Positions 1-7,079 of a stretch of DNA of 64,000 nt are shown here, piece by piece. The translations under genes and the position numbers were made by a program. A model generated the notes under the pieces. That model was not told the DNA's origin, ran no database searches, and saw only the letters and a list, made by a program, of their open reading frames with translations. The stretch's first letter is position 1, and each line of letters opens with the position of its first letter. Location of the stretch: contig JAEUJM010000040.1 of the NCBI GenBank assembly GCA_016794585.1, positions 124,001 through 188,000 on the forward strand, read 5' to 3'. Source of the DNA: Acidimicrobiales bacterium. Lineage in GTDB: Bacteria > Actinomycetota > Acidimicrobiia > Acidimicrobiales > DATDAH01.

Positions 1-246
1 GTGGAACACCGTGTCGACGCCGTCGAGCAGCGGGGCGAGCTCGGCGGTGCGCAGGTCCGCCTCCACGAGCTCGAAGTCGGGGTGAGCCACCGCGCCGGCG
101 AGGTTCCGTCGCTTGTCCGCCTCCGCGTAGAAGGGGACGAAGCAGTCGACGCCCCGTACCCGGTGGCCGGCGGCGAGGAGCTCGTCGACCAGCGTCGAGC
201 CGATGAACCCGGCCGCGCCGGTGACCAGGGCCTGCATGCCCGCCAT
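1..246 (-). CDS. NAD-dependent epimerase/dehydratase (N-terminal part, runs off window)
   Basis: Only the first 82 codons lie in the window; the rest continues beyond position 1. The reading frame starts at ATG 246 or the in-frame ATG 237 and gives a Rossmann N-terminus with the dinucleotide-binding motif GAAGFIGSTL within the first 20 residues, followed by a helix and the sequence GVDCF. This is typical of extended short-chain dehydrogenases that epimerise or dehydrate nucleotide sugars (UDP-glucose 4-epimerase or GDP-mannose dehydratase type). It lies 14 nt downstream of the NeuD-like gene on the same strand, so the two are probably co-transcribed and act on the same activated sugar. The catalytic YxxxK is outside the window, so the exact reaction cannot be assigned. 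Confidence 0.85.
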   Translation of the reverse strand, partial: MAGMQALVTGAAGFIGSTLVDELLAAGHRVRGVDCFVPFYAEADKRRNLAGAVAHPDFELVEADLRTAELAPLLDGVDTVFH

Positions 247-260
247 TCTGGCAGAGCCCT

Positions 261-914
261 CTAAGAGCGCCCGAGCGGCGCGGCGGGAACGCCGGCCGCG
301 ACCACGCCCGGGGCGAGGTCGCCGACCACCACGGCGCCGGCCCCGACCACGCTGCCGGCGCCGATCACCGAGCCGGGGCGGGCCACCACGCCGATGCCGA
401 GGTCGGCGTCGTCGCCGACGCGCACGTTGCCGGCGAGATGGCTTCCAGGACCGATGGTCGCGAAGTCGCCCACCACGACGTCGTGGCTGAGGGTGGCGGC
501 GACGTTCACGATGGTGTGGCGTCCCACGGTCACGTTGGTGGTGAGGACCGCCGCCGGTGCGAGGTAGGCGCCCGGCCCGAGGGTGACCGCCGAGCCCACC
601 TGGGCGGTGGGGTGCACGAGCGTGGCGGGGCGGCGACCGGCCGCCGTCGCGATCTCGTCGACCGTGCGACGCACCGCCGGGTCACCGATGGCGACCACGT
701 AGTCGGCGTCGAGCTCGCGGAGGAGCGCGACCGGTCCCACGACGCCGACCCCCCGCGCCGCGAGGAGCGCCGCCGAGCGGTCGTCGTCGGCGAGGAAGCC
801 CCGGAACTCCCACACGGGAGCGGGCGCGGCGGCGTTGATCGCCTCCACGGTGTCGAGCGCCTCACGGCCCTGGCCGCCGGCGCCGACGATGACGAGGGCC
901 CGCGGCGGGGCCAC
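261..914 (-). CDS. NeuD/PglD-family sugar O/N-acyltransferase
   Basis: 217 residues from GTG 914. The N-terminus (LVIVGAGGQGREALD) is the small Rossmann-like PglD/NeuD N-domain, and from about residue 95 onward there are repeated hexapeptides of a left-handed beta helix. The stretch ATLSHDVVVGDFATIGPG carries the histidine equivalent to the catalytic His of PglD and NeuD. Family members acetylate sialic acid (NeuD) or the 4-amino group of UDP-4-amino-sugars (PglD), using acetyl-CoA in the cytosol. It starts 4 nt after the upstream amidohydrolase stop, so it is operonic with it. NeuB, NeuC and NeuA homologues lie about 42 kb away in this window, and this gene could supply their acetylation step. 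Substrate unproven. Confidence 0.9.
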   Translation of the reverse strand: MAPPRALVIVGAGGQGREALDTVEAINAAAPAPVWEFRGFLADDDRSAALLAARGVGVVGPVALLRELDADYVVAIGDPAVRRTVDEIATAAGRRPATLVHPTAQVGSAVTLGPGAYLAPAAVLTTNVTVGRHTIVNVAATLSHDVVVGDFATIGPGSHLAGNVRVGDDADLGIGVVARPGSVIGAGSVVGAGAVVVGDLAPGVVAAGVPAAPLGRS

Positions 915-918
915 GCCC

Positions 919-2106
919 TCAGAGGTCGTAGAGGGCCTTGCAGTTGGCGCCGGCGATCAGCTGCTGCTGGTCCTCGGGGAGCGGGGCGATGGTGTCGGCC
1001 AGCTCCTTGGTGATGCCGGGGATCTTCGAGTCGGGGTGCGGGTAGTCGGTGGCCCAGACGATGCGGTCGGCGCCGACGTACTTCGAGGCCGCCGTGAACG
1101 GGATGGTCGACTCGTCGGCGTCGAAGGAGATCCAGCACTGGCGGCGGAAGTACTCGGACGGGTCCTTGTCGAGCCACGGGACGTCGAAGCCGTACATGTG
1201 GAAGTGATGGTCCATGCGCTCGAGCCACGGCACCACCCAGCCGCCGTTGGTCTCGAGGAAGACGACCTTCAGGTCGGGGAAGCGCTGGCAGACGCCCCCG
1301 GCGAGGAAGAACGTCATGGCCGCCATCATGTCGACGGGGTTGCCGATCATCTGGCTGAAGAAGATGTTGTCGACGTTGATGTCGGCATCCTCCTGGACCG
1401 GGATCTCGGAGGTCTTCATGCGGTGCAGGCGCAGGCCCTGGACGGCGCCCGGCAGGTCCGCCGACATGAGCGGGTGCAGGCCGACGGGCAGGTTGTGCTC
1501 GGAGGCGGCCCGCCAGATCGGGTCGTAGACCGGGTCCATGAACGGCTTCCAGTCGACCGCGGGGTTCGGGCGCACCTGCACGCCGACGATCTCGGGGCGC
1601 TTGCCCACCCGCTCGATCTCGGCGGCGGCGGCCTCGGGATCGCGGTGGGGCACGACGGCCACGCCGTGGAGGCGGCCGTTGCTGCCCTGCACGTGGTCGG
1701 TCAGCCAGTCGTTGTAGGCCTGGCACTGGGCGACCACGACGTCGAGCGGGTGCTGGCTCTGGAACGACAACAGGAAGGTCGGGTACAGCACCGACAGGTC
1801 GATGTCGTCGGAGGTCATGTCGGCCATGCGCATCTCGGCGTCCCACCCACCCGAGCGCATGTCGGAGTAGCGCAGCTCGCCCCGGTGTGCGGCCTCACGC
1901 TCGTCGGCGGGGAGCCCGCCGGCGGCGGCGAAGGCGAAGACGTCGGCCTCGATGCGCCGGTCGCCGACCACGACCCAGTCCTTGCCCTCGTCGTCGGTCT
2001 CGACGTGGAAGACCTTGTCCTCGTAGCCCTTGGGGGCGAACTTCGGCAGATCGTGTGGCGGCTCGATGATGTGGCCGTCAGCGTCCATGAACTCCAGGTC
2101 AGCCAT
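919..2106 (-). CDS. Amidohydrolase_2 family metal-dependent hydrolase/decarboxylase
   Basis: 395 residues. The N-terminal motif MDADGHIIEPP is the metal-binding DxxxH strand of the amidohydrolase_2 TIM barrel, the superfamily that includes aminocarboxymuconate-semialdehyde decarboxylase. Later stretches GLHPLMS, FLETNGGWVVPWLERMDHH and WATDYPHPDSK carry the expected histidines and the late aspartate (D of TDYPHPD). Members hydrolyse or decarboxylate ring-derived acids, but the substrate here is unknown. The start is ATG 2106, with AAGGA about 10 nt upstream. It lies 36 nt after a related amidohydrolase on the same strand. Two such paralogues next to a Rieske oxygenase suggest an aromatic or steroid catabolic block rather than glycan synthesis. 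Confidence 0.9.
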   Translation of the reverse strand: MADLEFMDADGHIIEPPHDLPKFAPKGYEDKVFHVETDDEGKDWVVVGDRRIEADVFAFAAAGGLPADEREAAHRGELRYSDMRSGGWDAEMRMADMTSDDIDLSVLYPTFLLSFQSQHPLDVVVAQCQAYNDWLTDHVQGSNGRLHGVAVVPHRDPEAAAAEIERVGKRPEIVGVQVRPNPAVDWKPFMDPVYDPIWRAASEHNLPVGLHPLMSADLPGAVQGLRLHRMKTSEIPVQEDADINVDNIFFSQMIGNPVDMMAAMTFFLAGGVCQRFPDLKVVFLETNGGWVVPWLERMDHHFHMYGFDVPWLDKDPSEYFRRQCWISFDADESTIPFTAASKYVGADRIVWATDYPHPDSKIPGITKELADTIAPLPEDQQQLIAGANCKALYDL

Positions 2107-2142
2107 TGGTGTCGGTTCCTTTGGGGAGGGGGTCCGCCGTCG

Positions 2143-3474
2143 TCATGACGAAGGGTCGGTCGGGGCTTCGGGCTTGGTGCCGCTGGCGGCGTCGAGGATC
2201 TTCTGGGCCTTCTCGAGCAGTGCCATCAGGCTGACCGGCTCGGCCGGCGGCTCGAACGGTCGGCCGGACGCCACGGGGGTGACGTCGACGTGGGCGGCCT
2301 CGGCCCGCAGGGCGCCGGCGGTGCACGCCTCGCGGGCCCGGTGGGCGAACGGGTCGAACTGGAACTCGCGGCAGGCGTTCAGGTGGGTGATCGCGTCGAT
2401 GTCGGCCCGCGGCACCCCTTCGAGTGCCTTCATCAGCGACTCGGGGGCGGTCGGCCAGGTGGAGTCGCTGTGGGGGTAGTCGTGTTCCCAGCAGATGTTC
2501 TCGACGCCGATCTTGTCCCGCAGCTCGATGCCGACGGCGTCGTCGATGAAGCAGGTGATGAAGCGCTCCCGGAAGATGTCGCTCGGCCGCTTGCCCCCGA
2601 AGTCCGAGCCCGTCCACGTGCGGTGGTGCTCGTAGACGTAGTCCGCACGCTCGAGCAGATAGGGCACCCAGCCGATGCCTCCCTCGGAGAGGGCGATCTT
2701 CACCGGGAACTCGCGGGGCACACGCGACCACATCAGGTCGGCGGCCGCCTGCATCAGCCCCATGGGCTGGAGGGTGATCATCGTGGTGATGGGCGCCTCG
2801 AGGGAGGTGATGGTGACCTCCGACGACGACCCGAGGTGCAGGCAGATGACCGTCCCCTCGTCGGCGCAGGCCTTCCAGAACGGGTCCCAGTGCGGGTTGT
2901 GGAAGCTCGGCTGGCCGAGCTTCTCGGGGTTCTCGGAGAACGTGACGGCATGGCAGCCCTTGGCCGCCAGGCGACGCACCTCGGCGGCCATGAGCTCGGG
3001 ATCCCAGAACGGCACGACGCACAGCGGGATGAAGCGCCCGGGGTAGGCGCCGCACCAGTCCTCGACGTGCCAGTCGTTGTAGGCCCGGAGGACGGCGAGG
3101 CCGAGGTCCTTGTCGTCGGCCTTGGTGAAGACCTGTCCGCAGAACTGCGGGAAGGAGGGGAAGTTCATCGAGCCGAGCACGCCGCCGGCGTTCATGTCCT
3201 CGACCCGCCGGTGGATGTCGTAGGTGCCGGGACGGATCTCGTCGAAGCTCGTGGGGTCGACGCCGTACTCCTCGGGGGGCCGCCCGGCCACCGCGTTGAG
3301 CCCGATGTTCGGGATCTCCTGGCCCTCGAAGACCCACACGTCGGTGCCGTCGTCCTGGCGGACCACCCGGGGGGCCCGGTCGGCGTAGGCGGCGGGCAGG
3401 CGCCCGTCGAAGAGGTCGGGAGGCTCGACGCAGTGGTCGTCGACGCTCACCAGGATCAGGTCGTCGGGCGACAT
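2143..3474 (-). CDS. Amidohydrolase_2 family metal-dependent hydrolase/decarboxylase
   Basis: 443 residues when begun at ATG 3474; the frame stays open upstream to 3558, but that extension is proline/arginine-rich and lacks family similarity. The metal motif SVDDHCVEPPDLF is right at the N-terminus, and WEHDYPHSDSTWP near residue 330 carries the late aspartate, as in the downstream paralogue. Conserved stretches such as CVVPFWDPELMAAE and LSEGGIGWVPYLLERADY support the same TIM-barrel family. It is the first gene of a leftward operon (amidohydrolase, amidohydrolase, NeuD-like, epimerase) and has a probable leaderless promoter. It is divergent from the Rieske gene. The substrate is unknown. 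Confidence 0.9.
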   Translation of the reverse strand: MSPDDLILVSVDDHCVEPPDLFDGRLPAAYADRAPRVVRQDDGTDVWVFEGQEIPNIGLNAVAGRPPEEYGVDPTSFDEIRPGTYDIHRRVEDMNAGGVLGSMNFPSFPQFCGQVFTKADDKDLGLAVLRAYNDWHVEDWCGAYPGRFIPLCVVPFWDPELMAAEVRRLAAKGCHAVTFSENPEKLGQPSFHNPHWDPFWKACADEGTVICLHLGSSSEVTITSLEAPITTMITLQPMGLMQAAADLMWSRVPREFPVKIALSEGGIGWVPYLLERADYVYEHHRTWTGSDFGGKRPSDIFRERFITCFIDDAVGIELRDKIGVENICWEHDYPHSDSTWPTAPESLMKALEGVPRADIDAITHLNACREFQFDPFAHRAREACTAGALRAEAAHVDVTPVASGRPFEPPAEPVSLMALLEKAQKILDAASGTKPEAPTDPSS

Positions 3475-3482
3475 CGGACGCG

Positions 3483-3488
3483 ATGGTA
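3483..3488 (-). promoter_or_regulatory. Probable -10 element, leaderless amidohydrolase operon
   Basis: Read on the minus strand the hexamer is TACCAT (TANNNT), ending 8 nt before ATG 3474. This spacing puts transcription initiation at or next to the start codon, and there is no Shine-Dalgarno sequence. It supports choosing 3474 over the longer frame. No clear -35 is seen. Confidence 0.45.
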
Positions 3489-3588
3489 GCGATGCGGGTG
3501 GGGTCGGGGCACAGTCGGGCGGGGCGCTCCTGGGCCGTTTCTCCATCAACCCCCTCACTCGTCCTCGCCCTGCGCCGACGCGTCTGCG

Positions 3589-3643
3589 TATACTCGTGCG
3601 ACAGCGGTGAAGCGAGGGGGCGTCCGGTAGGCGCCTCAGGAGG
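3589..3643 (+). promoter_or_regulatory. Promoter -10 (TATACT) and RBS of the Rieske gene
   Basis: TATACT at 3589-3594 is a near-consensus -10 element with a TG two bases upstream. A good Shine-Dalgarno AGGAGG sits at 3638-3643, 10 nt before ATG 3654. This implies a conventional leader of roughly 50 nt, unlike the leaderless starts of most other operons in the window. Confidence 0.5.
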
Positions 3644-3653
3644 ACGGCTGGAG

Positions 3654-4691
3654 ATGCGTTACCCCCTTCCCATGCCCTTTGGCTGGTTCCAGGTCGCGTG
3701 GCCCGACGAGGTCCCCGCGGGGAAGGCCGTGCCCCTCTACTACTTCGGGCGGCACCTGGTCGCGTGGCGCAGCGAGGCGGGCGAGGCCCACCTCATGGAC
3801 GCCTTCTGCCCCCACCTCGGCAGCCACCTGGGCTACGGCCTCGGCGAGGACGGCAGCCACGGCGGCAACGTCTGTGGCGACAACCTCGTGTGCCCGCTCC
3901 ACAACTGGACCTTCGACGGCGACGGCAACGTCATCGACGTGCCCTACTCGAAGCGCACCAACAAGCGCGCCAAGGTCCGCTCGTACCCCGTGGTCGAGCG
4001 CAACGGCGCCCTGTTCGCCTGGTACCACCCCACCGACGAGGCCCCCAAGTGGGAGATCCCCGAGGTGCCCGAGCTCAACGACCACCCGCAGTTCACCAAG
4101 ACCTACCGCAAGCACTACAAGGTGAAGACCCACTGGCAGGAGATCGCCGAGACGGTCGCGGACGCCGCCCACGTCCAGCAGCACCTGGTCGAGTTCGAGA
4201 AGAACCTGGGCATCGAGCCCGGTGCCAGCCCGCCGCCGGCGGTCGAGGAGTACACCACCACCTTCCCCGACTCGCGGATGCGCTTCTACCAGCCGTTCCC
4301 CACGCCGCGGGGTCTCGTCGAGGGCCGCATCGACACCGACAGCTGCGGCCCCGGTCACGCCGTCACCTGGTTCACCGGCCTCGTCGACACCATCACCCTG
4401 GGGTGCGCCGTCCCCGTCGACCAGGACACCACCGAGCTGCGCATGACCTTCGCGGTCCGCGACCTCGGCGACGAGGCCCTCACCACCTCGGTGGCCGAGG
4501 CCTTCGTCGAGGGGATCGCCCACCAGACGGTCGAGGACGTGCCCATCTGGGAGAACAAGGCGTACGTCGTGAAGCCGGCGCTGTCCGACGCCGACGGCCC
4601 CATCATGAAGTTCCGCAAGTGGGCCGAGCAGTTCTACGCCGAGGGCCTGGACCTCGACAAGGAGATGTACGAGCCCGCCGCTCCGGTCTGA
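3654..4691 (+). CDS. Rieske 2Fe-2S oxygenase, KshA-like
   Basis: 345 residues from ATG 3654, chosen for its AGGAGG RBS; the frame is open further upstream without family similarity. The Rieske cluster ligands are C52-P-H54 and C80-P-L-H83, followed by NWTFDGDG. The mononuclear iron site follows near residue 168 in ETVADAAHVQQHL (D..H...H). Size and layout match the oxygenase component of 3-ketosteroid 9-alpha-hydroxylase and related Rieske monooxygenases, which need a separate reductase; none is seen here. The spacing between the two cysteine pairs is longer than in most aromatic dioxygenases. It is divergent from the amidohydrolases, and the pairing suggests ring hydroxylation and cleavage. 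The actual substrate cannot be read from sequence. Confidence 0.9.
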   Translation: MRYPLPMPFGWFQVAWPDEVPAGKAVPLYYFGRHLVAWRSEAGEAHLMDAFCPHLGSHLGYGLGEDGSHGGNVCGDNLVCPLHNWTFDGDGNVIDVPYSKRTNKRAKVRSYPVVERNGALFAWYHPTDEAPKWEIPEVPELNDHPQFTKTYRKHYKVKTHWQEIAETVADAAHVQQHLVEFEKNLGIEPGASPPPAVEEYTTTFPDSRMRFYQPFPTPRGLVEGRIDTDSCGPGHAVTWFTGLVDTITLGCAVPVDQDTTELRMTFAVRDLGDEALTTSVAEAFVEGIAHQTVEDVPIWENKAYVVKPALSDADGPIMKFRKWAEQFYAEGLDLDKEMYEPAAPV

Positions 4692-4783
4692 GCCCTGACG
4701 CGGACCGCCCAGCGCACCGGGCCGGTCCCGCACCCTCACCGCTCCCCCGCTTCCGGGGCGAGCCCTGGTCCACCCGGTCCCAC

Positions 4784-5410
4784 GTGCGTGGACGATGGCT
4801 GGCGTGTCCGTTCGACGTCCTCGCGTCCGAGGTACCGCGCTCTGGCCGCGTGCTCGACGTCGGGTGCGGCCACGGACTCCTCGCCCTCCACCTCGCCGCC
4901 GGGTCCGCCCGCCGGGAAGTCGTGGGCGTCGACATCGACGAAGCCAAGATCACCGCCGCCCGCCGGGCCGCAGCGGCTGCGCCCTCGCTCCCCAACGTCG
5001 CCTTCGCATCGGCCGACGACCTCGCGACGATCGACGGGCCCTTCGCCGCCGTCACCGTCGTCGACGTCCTGTACCTCCTGACCGCCGAGCATCAGGAGGC
5101 GCTGGTGCGGTCCCTCGCCTGCCGCCTGGCTCCCGGAGGGAGCCTTCTGGTGAAGGAGATGGCGCCCACGCCGCGGTGGAAACACCGCTGGATGCACGGC
5201 GAGGAGGTCCTCGCCACGCGGGTGGCCCGCATCACCGCCTCGACCGACGGCGTCCTGCACCACACCGCACCCGAGGACGTCCGGCGGTGGATGACGACCG
5301 AGGGCCTCGCCGTGTCGGACCGGCGCCTCGACCGACGGCGCCCCTACCCCCACCACCTGGTGGTGGGGGTGGCCCCCGCCGCGGGCGGGTCGCCTACGCC
5401 GACCGGGTGA
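4784..5410 (+). CDS. Class I SAM-dependent methyltransferase
   Basis: About 208 residues. Motif I is VLDVGCGHGLLALHLA, followed by VVGVDIDEAKI and later LAPGGSLLVKEM, all typical of class I methyltransferases. The start is uncertain: no ATG is available in frame, and GTG 4784 is the first plausible start after the Rieske stop, 92 nt upstream. Conserved-looking residues just before it (FRGEPW) hint that the true protein could begin a little earlier. The acceptor is unknown. It follows the Rieske gene on the same strand, and its 3' end overlaps the convergent radical SAM gene by 17 bp. Confidence 0.75.
   Translation: MRGRWLACPFDVLASEVPRSGRVLDVGCGHGLLALHLAAGSARREVVGVDIDEAKITAARRAAAAAPSLPNVAFASADDLATIDGPFAAVTVVDVLYLLTAEHQEALVRSLACRLAPGGSLLVKEMAPTPRWKHRWMHGEEVLATRVARITASTDGVLHHTAPEDVRRWMTTEGLAVSDRRLDRRRPYPHHLVVGVAPAAGGSPTPTG
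5346..5370. repeat. 25-nt perfect palindrome at convergent gene ends
   Basis: Twelve-base arms around a single central T, rich in CCACC/GGTGG, lie inside the last codons of the methyltransferase, just before the convergent radical SAM gene ends. It could fold into a hairpin with a 3-nt loop and act as a bidirectional terminator. It also encodes an ordinary HHLVVG segment, so the symmetry may be a by-product of coding. Confidence 0.35.
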
Positions 5411-7076
5411 CCGGGCGGGGCACGGGGTCGAGCATCGACGGGTCGAACGGCTCGGGGTCGCGGGCGTCGTCCATGGGGACGGGCGGGTAGATCTCGTCGC
5501 TGGCGACCACGACCGACCAGCCGTCCTCGTCGCCCCGACCCGCAGGGAGGGCCACGAGGCGCAGGAAGGTGCCGTTCTTCTCGTACGGCCCGCTGCTCGT
5601 GTAGCCGAACAGGACCTCGAACCGTCCCCCCGTGGTGTGGCGGTCCATGACGAACAGCGACGGACCGAGGCGGGAGCGAAGGGCGTCGATGCAATCGTCG
5701 AGGTGACGGCCGACGACGTTGGTGGGATCGAGGCCGTAGAACGATCCCTGCAGGGCCTCGAAGGACCGGGCCACCCCGTCGGCGTCGAGTTCGAAGGTGG
5801 CGATGCGATCGCCCGCCCACGTCGACAGCTCGTCGATCACGACCTGGCGGGCCTGGCGTTGCCCTCGGCTGCGCAGCAGCACCCGCTTGGGCGCCGGCGC
5901 CGACCGCACCGCCCGTGCCTCGGCGGCGTCGGGGACGAGACGTGGGGCCTCGGCGTCGTCGGCACCGCCGAGCACGGTCCCCTCGCCACCCGCGAGGCGC
6001 TCGTCGAGGGCACTGCGCAGCTGCGCCACCTCGGAGCGCCAGACGTGGCCGTTGAGGGCCAGTTCGGCCACCACCTCGTCGGTGGACGCCTCCATGGTCT
6101 CGACCACCTCGCGTAGCTCGTCGAGGGGGACCTTGTAGAGGCTGAAGGGCTCGTTGAACACGGTGGACGTGCTCACCGGGACCGAGCGCTCCTCGGCGAA
6201 GCGCAGCAGGTCGCCGAACTCCCGCCAGTTGTCCCGCATGAGGCAGTGGTTGATGACCACGCTGGTCCCCGCCCCGTCGGCGTAGGTCCGGAACCGGTCG
6301 AGGTTGGCCACCACGACGTCGAAGTCGGCGTTGCGGCGGATGGACTCGAACTGCACCTTCTCGGCGCTGTCCATGGACACGATGAGGTGCACCGGCAGGT
6401 GCTCGAGCACCCGCTCGACCTTGGCGTTGTACTGCGTGCCGTTGGTGGTCACGTGGCACTCCGGGCGCAGCTCCATCTCGATGAGCAGGTCCCACACGCG
6501 GTGGTTCTCCCGCATCATGAACGGCTCCCCGCCGACGAACCGGGCGGTGCGCAAGTGGGGCAGGAACGAGCGCAGGTCCTCGAAGAACTCGTCGCCGTAG
6601 ACCGAGGGGATGGGCGGGCGCTTCTCGATGCGGGCCCGGATGCGCGACGAGTAGAGCCCGTTGCAGTGGATGCACTCGAGGTTGCAGGTGTTGGAGAGGC
6701 AGAAGCCGATCTCGGTGGGCCACGGCAGGGCCCGGTCCTCGGCGGGGAGGCGGTCGTACTGCTTGAACTGCGGCGCCTCCTTGTTGTGCTCGGCTTCCCA
6801 CCGGCAGGTGCCGCAGCCGTAGCCGAAGTCGTACTGCTCGAGGGCCTCGCGGAGCATGGCGGCGCGGCGGCCGCGCCAAATGTCGGTGAGGCGCTCCTCG
6901 GTGACGTTGCCCAGCGGGTAGGCGTTGTTCATGCAGCACGGGAGCACGAAGCCCAACGGGTCCAGCTCGAAGGTCCCGAAGGGCGCGTAGCACGCCGAGC
7001 GGAAGGCCTTGCCGGTGAGATCACGGCCCTCGTCGCAGCGCTCCTGGAGCTCTTCGGGGACCGGGGCGAAGGGCAC
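5394..7076 (-). CDS. Radical SAM protein with N-terminal SPASM-like cysteine cluster
   Basis: 560 residues from GTG 7076. The radical SAM cluster motif is C131-x3-C135-x2-C138 (TCNLECIHC), followed by FVGGEPFM (the GGE SAM-binding motif) and VTTNGT. Before it, residues 29-100 hold a SPASM-like set of cysteines (SACYAPFG, LPCCMNN, GCGTC), so the auxiliary cluster region precedes the core instead of following it as in most SPASM enzymes. After the core, roughly residues 420-530 form a separate domain (LFVMDRHTTGG, FGYTSSGPYEKNG) that I do not recognise; it may be PAS-like. It starts 3 nt after the NRPS stop, so the two are translationally coupled and probably act on the same product. Confidence 0.88.
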   Translation of the reverse strand: MPFAPVPEELQERCDEGRDLTGKAFRSACYAPFGTFELDPLGFVLPCCMNNAYPLGNVTEERLTDIWRGRRAAMLREALEQYDFGYGCGTCRWEAEHNKEAPQFKQYDRLPAEDRALPWPTEIGFCLSNTCNLECIHCNGLYSSRIRARIEKRPPIPSVYGDEFFEDLRSFLPHLRTARFVGGEPFMMRENHRVWDLLIEMELRPECHVTTNGTQYNAKVERVLEHLPVHLIVSMDSAEKVQFESIRRNADFDVVVANLDRFRTYADGAGTSVVINHCLMRDNWREFGDLLRFAEERSVPVSTSTVFNEPFSLYKVPLDELREVVETMEASTDEVVAELALNGHVWRSEVAQLRSALDERLAGGEGTVLGGADDAEAPRLVPDAAEARAVRSAPAPKRVLLRSRGQRQARQVVIDELSTWAGDRIATFELDADGVARSFEALQGSFYGLDPTNVVGRHLDDCIDALRSRLGPSLFVMDRHTTGGRFEVLFGYTSSGPYEKNGTFLRLVALPAGRGDEDGWSVVVASDEIYPPVPMDDARDPEPFDPSMLDPVPRPVTRSA

Positions 7077-7079
7077 GGC

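Noticed and set aside
5346-5370. The 25-nt palindrome as a firm terminator.
   Set aside because: The loop would be only 3 nt and the sequence encodes an ordinary HHLVVG end of the methyltransferase, so it is listed only as a repeat with low confidence.
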